The notes under the pieces: model-generated | Told to the model about the DNA's origin: nothing | What the model saw: the letters and a program-made list of their open reading frames with translations, nothing else | Databases searched by the model: none | Assembly: GCA_963825575.1 (NCBI GenBank) | Contig: CAWGUB010000027.1 | Span: 62,001-126,000 of the forward strand | From: JAFDBW01 sp963825575 | GTDB lineage: Bacteria; Desulfobacterota; Desulfuromonadia; Desulfuromonadales; BM103 | Direction of reading: 5' to 3' | DNA: 64,000 bases | Shown here: in pieces, positions 17,215-25,674 of the stretch | Numbering within the stretch: the stretch's first letter is position 1 | Layout of the letters: every line of letters begins with the position of its first letter | Translations under genes and position numbers: made by a program

Positions 17215-18222
17215 ATGGAACAACGCAAACTGGGATCACTAGGGTTGAGAGTCTCCGCACAGGGGCTGGGTTGCATGGGGATGTCCGATTTCTACGGCGC
17301 CCGCGATGAGGTTGAATCGATCGCAACCATTCACCGGGCCCTGGATCTCGGCGTCAACTTTCTCGACACCTCGGACATGTATGGCCCGCACACCAATGAA
17401 CAGCTGGTCGGCAAAGCGATCAAGGGGCGGCGCGATGAAGCGATCGTCGCTACCAAGTTCGGCATCATGCGCGGCAAACCGGAAGATGCGGTGGGCGGCA
17501 AGATCCCGATTATAGGTATCTGTGGCCGCCCGGACTATGTCCATGAATGCTGCAACGCCTCGCTGAAACGCCTCGGCGTCGATCATATCGACCTCTACTA
17601 CCAGCATCGGGTTGATGCCGATGTGCCGATCGAAGAGACCGTCGGTGCGATGGCCGAACTCGTCACGGCAGGCAAGGTCCTTTATTTGGGCCTGTCGGAA
17701 GCCTCTGCGGCGACGATCCGCAAGGCCCACGCGGTACACCCGATCAGCGCCCTGCAAAGCGAATACTCACTCTGGAGCCGCGATATCGAGGACGGGATCA
17801 TTCCGACCCTGCGCGAGCTCGGGATCGGCCTTGTCGCCTACAGCCCGCTGGGACGTGGCTTCCTGACCGGGCAGATTACCAGCTTCGAAGACTTCGACGA
17901 GGATGACTACCGCCGGATCTCTCCACGTTTCCAGGGGGATAACTTCCGGAAGAACCTGGAACTGGTGAAGAAAATCCGCGCGATCGCCCTGAAGAAGGGG
18001 GTCATGGCCAGCCAACTGGCATTGGCCTGGGTGCTGACCCGGGGGGATGACATCGTGCCGATTCCCGGCACCAAGCGGCGCTCCTACCTGGAAGAGAACA
18101 TCGAGGCCTGCGACATCCGGTTCTCCGAGCAGGAGCTCGACGAGATCGCTGCCGCCATGCCGCTTGGGGTGGCCTCCGGTGAGCGTTACCCGGAAAGCAT
18201 GATGCACTTCGTCAATCGTTAG
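17215..18222 (+). CDS. aldo/keto reductase
   Basis: A 335-residue NADPH-type oxidoreductase with an (alpha/beta)8 barrel, which would reduce aldehydes or ketones in the cytosol. The catalytic tetrad is visible: D51 and Y56 in DTSDMYG, K81 in VATKFG and the histidine in LYYQHRVD. The C-terminal cofactor loop IPGTKRRSYLEENI is also present. It most resembles the AKR13-type (YakC-like) group. It stands alone with its own ribosome-binding site, and the natural substrate is not evident. GC content and codon use match the core genes. Confidence 0.92.
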   Translation: MEQRKLGSLGLRVSAQGLGCMGMSDFYGARDEVESIATIHRALDLGVNFLDTSDMYGPHTNEQLVGKAIKGRRDEAIVATKFGIMRGKPEDAVGGKIPIIGICGRPDYVHECCNASLKRLGVDHIDLYYQHRVDADVPIEETVGAMAELVTAGKVLYLGLSEASAATIRKAHAVHPISALQSEYSLWSRDIEDGIIPTLRELGIGLVAYSPLGRGFLTGQITSFEDFDEDDYRRISPRFQGDNFRKNLELVKKIRAIALKKGVMASQLALAWVLTRGDDIVPIPGTKRRSYLEENIEACDIRFSEQELDEIAAAMPLGVASGERYPESMMHFVNR

Positions 18223-18299
18223 AAAGATGAAACGGTGGCACTCTATTTTGGGGCACCTGTGCTGACACTGAACGCGGATGTTGCACGGCAGCGCTGCCG

Positions 18300-19115
18300 T
18301 TAATCTTCTGACAAGTCAGAAGCCCGGGCCTTGTCGTCACGGTCATCTTGACGCCCATCTATCTGGCCGAGCTGGACCAGGGCATCGTTGAGCCCAGTTT
18401 CGTCAAGGATCTTGCGCAGACCCAGTAATTTGATCAGTCGTGCTGCCCGTTGACGAACTTTGGCAAGCTTGTTCTGTGGATTGAACGCAACGCGCGGGCC
18501 GGGCAGCGTGGCAGCGAGAAAGGCCGCCTCGGCAGGGGTGAGATACGCCACAGGCATACCGAAATGATGCTCTGCGGCGTGTCCGAAGCCATAAACCAGC
18601 GGGCCCAGTTCAACCACGTTCAGGTAAAGCTCCAGGATCCTGCCCTTGGTCAGCTCCTGCTCCATGCGCGTTGCAAGCACCACTTCCCTGAGTTTGCGCA
18701 ACACAGATTTGTCACGGGACAGGAACAGGTTCTTGGCCAACTGCTGGGTAATTGTCGAAGCCCCATATCGCAGACGCTTGTGCTTCAGGTCGTATTTCAA
18801 AGCCTCCTTCAAAGCCGTCACATCGACACCGCCATGTTCGTAGAAGTTGGCATCCTCGGCAACGATAACCGCCCACTTTAGCTCGAGGGGAAACAACTCC
18901 AGGGGCGTCCAGTACGGATTTGCCGGCCCGACCAGGAACGGGTGCATCCTCCCTTGCCAGTCGGGGACCGAAATCGTCAGTGTGTTTACACGGTTTTTCA
19001 GCGGCGAGACATCCGGCAGACTCCAGAACACTACGAACGTGAGCGCCCCAACGAACAGGATGAGCACGAACAGAATCCAGAGGAATAACTTGCCAAGGTT
19101 CATCGAGCCGAGCAT
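18300..19115 (-). CDS. mtgA: monofunctional peptidoglycan glycosyltransferase
   Basis: Polymerises lipid II into glycan strands at the outer face of the cytoplasmic membrane. An N-terminal membrane anchor (about residues 8-32) is followed by a GT51 domain with the catalytic EDANFYEHGG, the second motif GASTITQQLAKNLFL, then KGRILELYLNVVELG and YLTPAEAAFLAATLPGP. There is no transpeptidase domain, so it is MtgA rather than a class A PBP. A hydrophilic, charged tail ends the 271 residues. I chose the ATG at 19115; a TTG one codon earlier and an ATG at 19103 are possible. Confidence 0.9.
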   Translation of the reverse strand: MLGSMNLGKLFLWILFVLILFVGALTFVVFWSLPDVSPLKNRVNTLTISVPDWQGRMHPFLVGPANPYWTPLELFPLELKWAVIVAEDANFYEHGGVDVTALKEALKYDLKHKRLRYGASTITQQLAKNLFLSRDKSVLRKLREVVLATRMEQELTKGRILELYLNVVELGPLVYGFGHAAEHHFGMPVAYLTPAEAAFLAATLPGPRVAFNPQNKLAKVRQRAARLIKLLGLRKILDETGLNDALVQLGQIDGRQDDRDDKARASDLSED

Positions 19116-19279
19116 CAACTTCTTGGCCGATTTGAAGTGCTGACTGATCCCATAGCTACACTAGTGAAAGGGCCGCGATCCATCGTGTCTCCATAATTTG
19201 ACCGCAGGCGGCTGTTTTATAGTCCGATCGGGGGGCGATGACATATCAACAAGGTGTCGCCGCTTTTTATCCTGCTCAA

Positions 19280-19942
19280 TCACCAGGGCAGCTCTTCACC
19301 ATTGCAGTGCCAGAAAGACCCGGTGTTTTCAAGATCGAGGGCTTTGATCCTCTCAGTCAATCCGGCGACAGATTCTTCTGTTGTGAGCACCCCGCCAAAA
19401 TTGACCATCCGGGTTTTGACGAACCCAGGATGCAGCTGCGCCACGGCTATGCCACGCCCTTTCAGATCGATAGCCAGAGAGCGGCCAAAGGCATTGAACG
19501 CTGCCTTGGAGGCACGGTAGCCGTAATGGCCACCGGACTCGTTGTCGCTGATCGAGCCCATGCGGCTGGTGATGTTGACGATTTTACTGCCGGCTTTAAG
19601 ATTGGGCAGCAGAGCTTCGCAGACCAGCAGGGGCGCAAAGGCGTTGACTTCCATCTGCAGGCGGAGCGAATTGATATCGAGTGAGCCGAGAACGTTATTG
19701 CACAGGACACCGGCATTGTTAATCAGCAGGTCGATCATCTGGCCTTGCAGGGCAGCGACCAGCCACTCGATACTCTCTGCGCGTGAGAAATCAATCCCTT
19801 CGATGACCTGTTCTGCGTACCCCTCAAGTTCGGGCGAGGTTTCACGACAGACCCCCGTGACCCGCCAGCCTTCGGTTTTGTAGTGACCCGCGAGCTCGAG
19901 GCCAATGCCGCGGTTAGCGCCGGTTATCACAACGTGTTGCAT
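19280..19942 (-). CDS. short-chain dehydrogenase/reductase
   Basis: A 220-residue Rossmann-fold oxidoreductase. The cofactor motif TGANRGIG is at residues 7-14, NNAG follows in the middle, and the catalytic YRASK comes after the serine in NITSRMGS. It resembles the C-factor/CsgA-like group of SDRs. The start at 19942 has GAGGAGG eleven bases upstream. It is a single gene between mtgA and the repeat protein, all on the minus strand but spaced widely. Substrate and physiological role are unknown. Confidence 0.9.
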   Translation of the reverse strand: MQHVVITGANRGIGLELAGHYKTEGWRVTGVCRETSPELEGYAEQVIEGIDFSRAESIEWLVAALQGQMIDLLINNAGVLCNNVLGSLDINSLRLQMEVNAFAPLLVCEALLPNLKAGSKIVNITSRMGSISDNESGGHYGYRASKAAFNAFGRSLAIDLKGRGIAVAQLHPGFVKTRMVNFGGVLTTEESVAGLTERIKALDLENTGSFWHCNGEELPW

Positions 19943-20067
19943 GACATACGCCTCCTCAGGGTAAATTATTCGGAACGGCCCTTCCAGATAGAGTATACCC
20001 TAATCCGCGTCCATCAATGCCTCCTCAACCTTATCCGTTGCCATTCAGACATTGGAGGTATGAATCG

Positions 20068-20093
20068 GGGGCACCCGAAACCGGGCGCCCCCT
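20068..20093 (-). terminator. GC-rich hairpin after the repeat protein
   Basis: GGGGGCACCCG pairs with CGGGCGCCCCC across an AAA(C) loop. It lies about 40 bases past the stop of the 20134-20592 gene on the minus strand. There is no clear U-run, so termination strength is uncertain. Confidence 0.5.
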
Positions 20094-20133
20094 GACTACT
20101 TAGTATCGGTCGTGGGGTTATAGATGCTTGACG

Positions 20134-20592
20134 CTACCTTCTCCGCGCGATCCGGTCGCCTCTATGATCAAGTCGCCGATCTGCCCGATCGCCCCGGCGA
20201 TCCATCCTGTGATCAGTATGGTCACCCCTGCGGTCCATTCTATGGTCGATCCGGTCACCTTTTCTGTCGAGCCTCGCATGGATCCGTTCGCCTTTGCGTT
20301 CCATATGCCTGGCCCGGCCTTCCTTGCCGGCCGCTTCGGCACGCTCCGCCCTGTGCCGATATCGTGATTCGATCCGATCGCCCTTCTGATCGAGCCGATC
20401 ATTGATACGGTCACCTCTGTCGTCAAACCTGTGAGCGATGCGATCTCCTTTCTCATCCAGCCGGTGGTTAATACGTTCGCCACGACGGTCAAGGGCATCG
20501 TTGATCTGTTCACCGTTCAGGTCTTCGGCCAGCGCTGCTGTCGCCAGCAGGCAAAACATCACGACCAGAGTTGTTGTCACAATTTTCTGCAT
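20134..20592 (-). CDS. secreted protein of 11-residue charged repeats
   Basis: A 152-residue protein with a signal peptide (residues 1-22, ending ATAALA). The mature part is an 11-residue repeat such as INHRLDEKGDR, IAHRFDDRGDR, INDRLDQKGDR and IDHRMDRRGDH, about nine units in all. Asp, Arg and Gly recur at fixed places. An 11-residue period suggests a hendecad coiled coil or an LEA-like rod, very highly charged and located in the periplasm. I know no function for it. The underlying DNA is a 33-bp near-repeat. The start has GGAGGA upstream. Confidence 0.8.
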   Translation of the reverse strand: MQKIVTTTLVVMFCLLATAALAEDLNGEQINDALDRRGERINHRLDEKGDRIAHRFDDRGDRINDRLDQKGDRIESRYRHRAERAEAAGKEGRARHMERKGERIHARLDRKGDRIDHRMDRRGDHTDHRMDRRGDRADRRLDHRGDRIARRR

Positions 20593-20853
20593 GGTCAGTC
20601 CTCCTTAGAGTTGTCATGGGTTGGTGATATCACTTGTCCCTCTAGACGGATAGAGAACGATTTGGTTTACCTGCCACAGTGATTTTTGGTGTTATGCGGA
20701 GAATGTGGCCTTAATAAGCAGAGCTACAACGACAATTGATGCAGAACCGCTCTTACTTGCTTGCCACCTATCATCTCCTGTGGTAACAGTGCGCAGCTTG
20801 ATTTACACGTTTTGTACGGGAACCAAACTATTTACGAACCAAAAGGATCGAAC

Positions 20854-21381
20854 ATGGCACAGGCAATCAAACAGGCGAAACCGGGCGACCGGGTCAAATT
20901 TAATTTCAATGGGACTCTCGAAGACGGGACCCTTTTCGACACGACTTACGAAGGCAACGGCGGCTGCGGAGATGACGACTGCAACTGCGGAGACGACGAC
21001 TGTAATTGCTCGGAAAGCGGTTGCGGCTGCGGAGATCCCGCGGGCCCGATGGAGCTGGAGATCGGCACCGAGAATTTCTTCCCCCAGGTTGAAGAGGCTC
21101 TGATCGGCATGGCCGTTGGCGACAAGAAGACCATCACGATCAGAACCGCAGACGCATTCGGCGAGTACGATGCCGAACAGGTCTCTACTGTCCCCCGTGC
21201 TCAATTCCCGGAGGATATCGACCCCCAGGTCGGCGACACTTTTGAGCTGGTCAACGATGATGGTGAAGGGATGGTGGTCGCGGTCATCGCCGTGGAGGGC
21301 AAGCAGATCACCCTCGACGCGAACCACCCTTTGGCTGGAGAAGACCTGATCTTCGAGCTGGAAGTAGTCGAAATAAACTGA
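20854..21381 (+). CDS. FKBP-type peptidyl-prolyl isomerase with Cys/Asp-rich insert
   Basis: A 175-residue SlyD-like FKBP. The isomerase core begins GDRVKFNFNGTLEDGTLFDTT and continues after an insert with MELEIGTENFFPQVEEALIGM. The chaperone (IF) domain contains VPRAQFPEDIDPQVGD, and NHPLAGEDLIFELEV closes the core. Residues about 34-65 are an insert with seven cysteines (38, 43, 45, 50, 52, 57, 59) among Asp and Gly, in units like CGDDDCNC. In SlyD, metal-binding Cys/His residues sit at the C-terminus, so this is a different placement and probably binds metal. The ATG at 20854 has AAGGA upstream. Confidence 0.88.
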   Translation: MAQAIKQAKPGDRVKFNFNGTLEDGTLFDTTYEGNGGCGDDDCNCGDDDCNCSESGCGCGDPAGPMELEIGTENFFPQVEEALIGMAVGDKKTITIRTADAFGEYDAEQVSTVPRAQFPEDIDPQVGDTFELVNDDGEGMVVAVIAVEGKQITLDANHPLAGEDLIFELEVVEIN

Positions 21382-21390
21382 TTGGTTTGC

Positions 21391-21420
21391 CGTGGGCTAC
21401 TCGACCTTGAGTGGCCCACG
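21391..21420 (+). terminator. terminator hairpin after the FKBP gene
   Basis: CGTGGGC and GCCCACG, extended by ACTC/GAGT with one bulged base, flank a short loop ten bases after the stop at 21381. No strong U-run follows. Confidence 0.5.
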
Positions 21421-21592
21421 AGCGCTTCCCCTCCCTAAGCCCCCTCCCGAGCCGACTCAATCAACGCGACCCTGCGCCGCCCTTACAATGCACCCCTGTC
21501 GGTAAACCACGGACAATCACACGCGGGACGCCCTCTGACTGCCCTGAACTGACATCGAAACTAGGCGGCCTGACCTGTTATTTGACCCAAAG

Positions 21593-21629
21593 CTGACAGC
21601 GTGTGAAAACACTGCTATAATCCCGGGAT
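21593..21629 (+). promoter_or_regulatory. sigma-70 type promoter of the aor operon, with palindrome
   Basis: CTGACA (21593-21598) and TATAAT (21616-21621) are separated by exactly 17 bases, about 115 bases before aorA. The 10-bp palindrome ATCCCGGGAT (21620-21629) overlaps the -10 end and could be an operator. The run of eight G that follows and the leader up to AAGGAGGT hold no other recognised element. Confidence 0.6.
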
Positions 21630-21735
21630 ATGATATCAGTGGGGGGGGAGTTTCAAACCCTCCTGCCTTCAAATAGGATTCTCGAATCCACGTTGCACTC
21701 TATGGTTGTCACCCAGCTCGATAAGGAGGTAGCTC

Positions 21736-22215
21736 ATGCAAAAACTGATTCGCATCGAACCCGCTAAATGTGTTGGCTGCAAGACCTGCGAACTGTCCTG
21801 TTCGTTCAAGAACACCGGAGAGTTCGCCCCCAGTCGTACCCGAATCTACAACGAAATCTTTCTCGAGGAAGCCAAATTCATCACCGTGACCTGCATGCAG
21901 TGCGATGAACCATGGTGCGAGAAATCCTGCCCGAAAAACGCCATCGACAAAAACATGACAACCGGTATTGTCACAGTCGACGATGTCAAATGCGTCGGCT
22001 GTCGAACCTGTGTCAGTGCCTGCCCTTTCGGCATGATCAAGTATGTCGACAGTACCGGCAAGGCGGACAAGTGCAACCTCTGCGGAGGGGACACTCCCGA
22101 GTGTGTGGCGTTCTGTCCGACCCAGTGCCTGACGCTGGACGAGGAGGACAAGCCGCTGCGGCAGAAGATGCTGCGTTTCGTCAACACGGTAAAAGACGGG
22201 CAGATGGAGGTATGA
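21736..22215 (+). CDS. aorA: AOR small subunit, polyferredoxin
   Basis: A 159-residue iron-sulfur protein with four [4Fe-4S] cysteine sets: CVGCKTCELSC, CMQCDEPWCEKSC, CVGCRTCVSAC and CNLCGGDTPECVAFC. It should carry electrons between the tungsten subunit AorB and the FAD subunit AorC or soluble ferredoxin. It has no signal peptide, so is cytosolic. A strong AAGGAGGT precedes the ATG, and the stop is one base before aorB, implying coupled translation. The gene order matches the aorABC type known from Aromatoleum, which is why I use those symbols. Confidence 0.88.
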   Translation: MQKLIRIEPAKCVGCKTCELSCSFKNTGEFAPSRTRIYNEIFLEEAKFITVTCMQCDEPWCEKSCPKNAIDKNMTTGIVTVDDVKCVGCRTCVSACPFGMIKYVDSTGKADKCNLCGGDTPECVAFCPTQCLTLDEEDKPLRQKMLRFVNTVKDGQMEV

Positions 22216-22216
22216 C

Positions 22217-24022
22217 ATGAATAAGGGATGGAAAGGAAAATTACTGCGTGTTGATCTGACAGCCGGCACCTGCAAGATCGAAGCGCTCAACCAAGAGTGG
22301 GCCAAGGCTTATGTCGGCGGTCGTGGTCTGGCGTCGAAATACCTCTGTGAAGAGATCTCTCCGGATATCGATCCGATGAGCCCGAAGAACAAGCTGATCA
22401 TGGCGACCGGACCGCTGACCGGTACCTATGGTGCGGCCAACGGTCGTTACATGGTGGTGACCAAATCGCCTTTGACCGGCACCATCGCCAGCTCCAACTC
22501 CGGTGGTTACTTCCCCAGCGAACTGAAATACGCCGGCTTCGACATGATCATCTTTGAAGGCAAGTCGAAGCATCCAGTCTACCTGCAGATTCGCGACGGC
22601 AAGGCCGAACTGGTCGGCGCCGTCCACTTGTGGGGCAAGTCGACCAACGAGACGGAAGACGCGATTCTGAGTGAATTCCACGGTGATGCCAAGGTTGCCT
22701 GCATCGGCCCGGCGGGAGAGATCGGTGTGCATTACGCTTGCATCGTTAATGACAAGCACCGTGCTGCGGGACGCAGCGGGGTCGGCATGGTCATGGGCAG
22801 CAAAAACCTCAAGGCAGTCGCCGTACGCGGCACCGGTGGTGTGCAGGTGGCCAATCCCAAGGCTTATCGTGACGCGGCACTTGAAGCCTATGGCATGCTC
22901 AAGGCGAACCCGGTCACCGGCGAAGGTCTTGGTGCATTGGGGACCCCGGTGCTGGTCAACGTCATGAACCAGAGCGGCGGGCTGCCGACCCGCAATGCGC
23001 AGAGCGGGACCTTCGAAGGAGCCGAAGCGATCTCCGGTGAGACGCTGGCGTCCACCTACCTGAAACGCAATAAAAGCTGCATGGGTTGCATCATCAGTTG
23101 TGGCCGGGTGACCAAGATCGTCGACAACAAGTATGCCGGTGCTGGCGAAGGTCCAGAATACGAGACACTCTGGGCGATGGGTGCCGCCTGCGGCATCTCC
23201 GATCTGGCTGCAATTACCAAGGCCAATTATATCTGCAACGAAGCCGGCATGGACACCATCACTTTCGGTTCGACAGTCGGTTGCGCCATGGAGCTTTTTG
23301 AGAAGGGCCTTGTCAGTGAAAAGGAAATCGGCATGTCTCTGAATTTTGGTGACAGCGACGCTATGGTCAAGCTGGCCGAGATGACAGCAAAGGGCGAGGG
23401 CTTCGGTAGGAAGATCGGACTCGGCTCCTACCGCCTGGCTGACAGCTACGGAGTTCCCCAGCTTTCCATGTCGGTCAAGAAGCTGGAATTCCCGGCTTAC
23501 GATGCGCGTGCGGTTCAAGGCATGGGGCTTGAGTATGCCACCAGCAACCGCGGCGCCTGTCATGTGCGCGGCTACCTGATCTCGCCGGAGATTCTCGGCC
23601 TGCCGGAGAAGCTTGACCCGCAGGAGACAGAAGGCAAGGCCGGCTGGCTGAAGATCTTCCAGGACTTCACCGCCGTGGTCGACTCGTCCGGAGTCTGCCT
23701 CTTTACCACCTTCGGTATTGGCGTGCCCCAGTTCACCAAGTTCTGCAATGCAGCAACCGGTACCAGCATGAGTGAAGAGGAGTTGCTCGAGGCAGGGGAT
23801 CGCATCTACAACCTGGAGCGGGTGTTCAACCTCAAGGCGGGGGTTGATCCCTCGCAGGACAAGCTGCCGAAGCGCATGCTCGAAGAACCGCTGCCGGACG
23901 GCCCCCACAAGGGCGAGGTCTCCAAGTTGCCGAAGATGTTACCGGACTATTACAAGGTCCGTGGCTGGGGCAAGGACGGCATCCCGACCGAGGCAAAGTT
24001 GCAATCTCTCGGCCTCGCCTAA
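22217..24022 (+). CDS. aorB: tungsten-containing aldehyde:ferredoxin oxidoreductase
   Basis: Oxidises aldehydes to carboxylic acids, and possibly works in reverse, using a tungsto-bis-pterin. The N-terminal pterin domain is clear (YVGGRGLASKYL, TGPLTGTYGAANGRYMVVTKSP). The [4Fe-4S] ligands are CMGCIISC at about residues 289-296 and a fourth cysteine near 493 in SSGVCLF. The length of 601 residues is normal. The nearby tungstate transporter and moeA support tungsten over molybdenum. Its electron partners are the flanking AorA and AorC. A plausible role is detoxifying or using aldehydes formed during fatty-acid or amino-acid metabolism. Confidence 0.95.
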   Translation: MNKGWKGKLLRVDLTAGTCKIEALNQEWAKAYVGGRGLASKYLCEEISPDIDPMSPKNKLIMATGPLTGTYGAANGRYMVVTKSPLTGTIASSNSGGYFPSELKYAGFDMIIFEGKSKHPVYLQIRDGKAELVGAVHLWGKSTNETEDAILSEFHGDAKVACIGPAGEIGVHYACIVNDKHRAAGRSGVGMVMGSKNLKAVAVRGTGGVQVANPKAYRDAALEAYGMLKANPVTGEGLGALGTPVLVNVMNQSGGLPTRNAQSGTFEGAEAISGETLASTYLKRNKSCMGCIISCGRVTKIVDNKYAGAGEGPEYETLWAMGAACGISDLAAITKANYICNEAGMDTITFGSTVGCAMELFEKGLVSEKEIGMSLNFGDSDAMVKLAEMTAKGEGFGRKIGLGSYRLADSYGVPQLSMSVKKLEFPAYDARAVQGMGLEYATSNRGACHVRGYLISPEILGLPEKLDPQETEGKAGWLKIFQDFTAVVDSSGVCLFTTFGIGVPQFTKFCNAATGTSMSEEELLEAGDRIYNLERVFNLKAGVDPSQDKLPKRMLEEPLPDGPHKGEVSKLPKMLPDYYKVRGWGKDGIPTEAKLQSLGLA

Positions 24023-24045
24023 CTCTTACTGTGGTTCAATTACAA

Positions 24046-24084
24046 GGGAGGACCCCGCTCTGATTGCGGGAGCCTCCCTGTTTT
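24046..24084 (+). terminator. hairpin between aorB and aorC
   Basis: GGGAGGACCCCGC pairs with GCGGGAGCCTCCC, followed by TGTTTTG. This is an intrinsic-terminator-like structure in the middle of the operon, 24 bases after aorB. It could lower expression of the downstream genes relative to aorAB. Confidence 0.6.
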
Positions 24085-24134
24085 GAGTCTGAAGCCGCAC
24101 ATTGCTGAGGCTTCGGGTAGGAATGGGGTATGAC

Positions 24135-25356
24135 ATGGCAGAAGCTTTCGACTATGTAATTATTGGCAACAGCGCGGCAGGCCTGCAGGCGCTTCAGACC
24201 TTACGTAAACATTCCACAGATACATCCGTGGCGATCATCGACCGTGAAGATTGTCCGGCCTATTCCCGGGTTTTGACACCCTATTTTGTGGGCGGTAAAA
24301 CCGAGCGTGACAATCTGTTTATTGTCGATCGCGACTTCTATCATCAGAGGGGGGCCACAACCTTGTTCGGCAAAACCGTGGTTGCCCTCGACGCTGACGG
24401 CCGACAACTGGAACTGGATGACGGCAGCCGCGTTACCTTTGGCAAACTGTTGCTGGCGACCGGGGCCGAGGCGCGCCAACTGAAAGTCGCATCCAAACGC
24501 TCCAGCTGTGCTGCGCCACATGTCTGACGCGGAGCAGCTTGTCGAGTTGATGCAGGACGCCAAAAGTATCACCGCAATCGGTGCCGGCCTGGTCAGCCTA
24601 CCGCTGCTCTCCCACGCACCGGCAGCTGCTGAGAAACACCTGGTCGTTGGCTCCAACCGAATCCTGAGCCGCATGGTGGACGCGGAAGCCTCGGCTATTC
24701 TTGAAGACCGTTTTACACAGAAAGGCCTGCTGCTGCACAAGCAGAACGATATTGTGGCTATCGAGGAAGGTGACCGATTAAAGCTGCAACTGGCCACCGG
24801 AGATATCCTGCCCACTGACATGCTGATTATCGGCAAGGGTGTGGCGCCGAACAGCGAGCTGGCTCGTGCTGCCGGTCTGAAGACCGGTTACGGCATCCTG
24901 ATCGATGACTTCTGCCGCACCAGCCATGCTGACATCTATGCCGCTGGCGACGCTGCCGAAGGCAGGGATTTCATCACCGGCGAGCCGATTATCCAGGGCA
25001 ACTGGATGACGGCAGTTGAACAGGGAGAAAACGCCGCACTGAATATGCTGGGGATGACCTGTGCCTACCCCGGCAGTCTGAAAAACAACATCGCCGAGAT
25101 ATTCGGTGTGGATGTTGCGGCCATCGGTGAGTGTCTCGATGACTCTCTCGATAGTGTCAGCAGCTATGATCAGAAGAGCGGCCGCTTTCGCAAAGTTTTC
25201 CTTGATAAGCAGCAGGTGATCGGTGCGGTCCTGATTGGTGAGACCAATGATGCGGGCCTCTATTATCAGTGGATTCGTACACGTTCACTGTTCCCCGGCA
25301 AACAGGTTTTGAGCGGCACCAACACCTATGCCGGCTTCCAGCAACGCATGGCCTGA
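24135..25356 (+). CDS. aorC: AOR FAD subunit (NAD(P)/FAD oxidoreductase), frameshifted as given
   Basis: A pyridine nucleotide-disulfide oxidoreductase-like flavoprotein, which would pass electrons between the Fe-S chain and NAD. The FAD site is YVIIGNSAAGLQAL near the N-terminus, the NAD site TAIGAGLVSLPLL, and the second FAD motif ADIYAAGDAAEG. The two halves are in different frames. Removing one A from the AAA at 24495-24497 joins them as LKVASNAPAVLRHMSDAEQ, giving about 406 residues. The ATG at 24135 is preferred; another lies at 24123. A terminator-like hairpin precedes it. Confidence 0.85.
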
Positions 25357-25388
25357 CAGCCTGCCGGACTGACCTGGAAAGGATAACA

Positions 25389-25670
25389 ATGGTACAGATT
25401 CAATTCTTCAGCCTGCTGCGCATGCTGCTCAAACAGGAGCAGATCGACCTGCCAGCTGTCGAGGGAGAGACTGTCGCGCAACTTCTGGAAAGAATCCAGC
25501 AACAGCTGCCGACACCGTTTTTGCACAAATTGATGGATGATGATGGCAGCATGCACGCCGGGACGATTATCCTGGTCAACCGGCATAACATCCATCACCT
25601 GGATGGACTGCAGACGCCGGTACGCGATGCCGATGTGATAGCGATGTTCCCGCCGGGTGCCGGGGGGTAA
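25389..25670 (+). CDS. aorD: MoaD/ThiS-like sulfur carrier
   Basis: A 93-residue beta-grasp protein ending in PPGAGG. The C-terminal Gly-Gly is the residue pair that is adenylated and thiocarboxylated in MoaD. It would donate sulfur for the dithiolene of the pterin cofactor. The start has AAAGGAT upstream of the ATG. The stop is only four bases before the likely start of the MoeB/ThiF-like gene, its expected activating partner. Having a dedicated MoaD in the operon suggests a cofactor branch reserved for the tungsten enzyme. Confidence 0.88.
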   Translation: MVQIQFFSLLRMLLKQEQIDLPAVEGETVAQLLERIQQQLPTPFLHKLMDDDGSMHAGTIILVNRHNIHHLDGLQTPVRDADVIAMFPPGAGG

Positions 25671-25674
25671 CGGT

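Noticed and set aside
20118..20513. 131-residue minus-strand frame over the 11-residue repeat gene
   Set aside because: The 33-bp repeat keeps alternative frames open; only the frame with the signal peptide and ribosome-binding site is credible.
22241..23908. 555-residue minus-strand open frame
   Set aside because: It lies wholly antisense to aorB, which has all expected motifs; the antisense frame has no recognisable domain.
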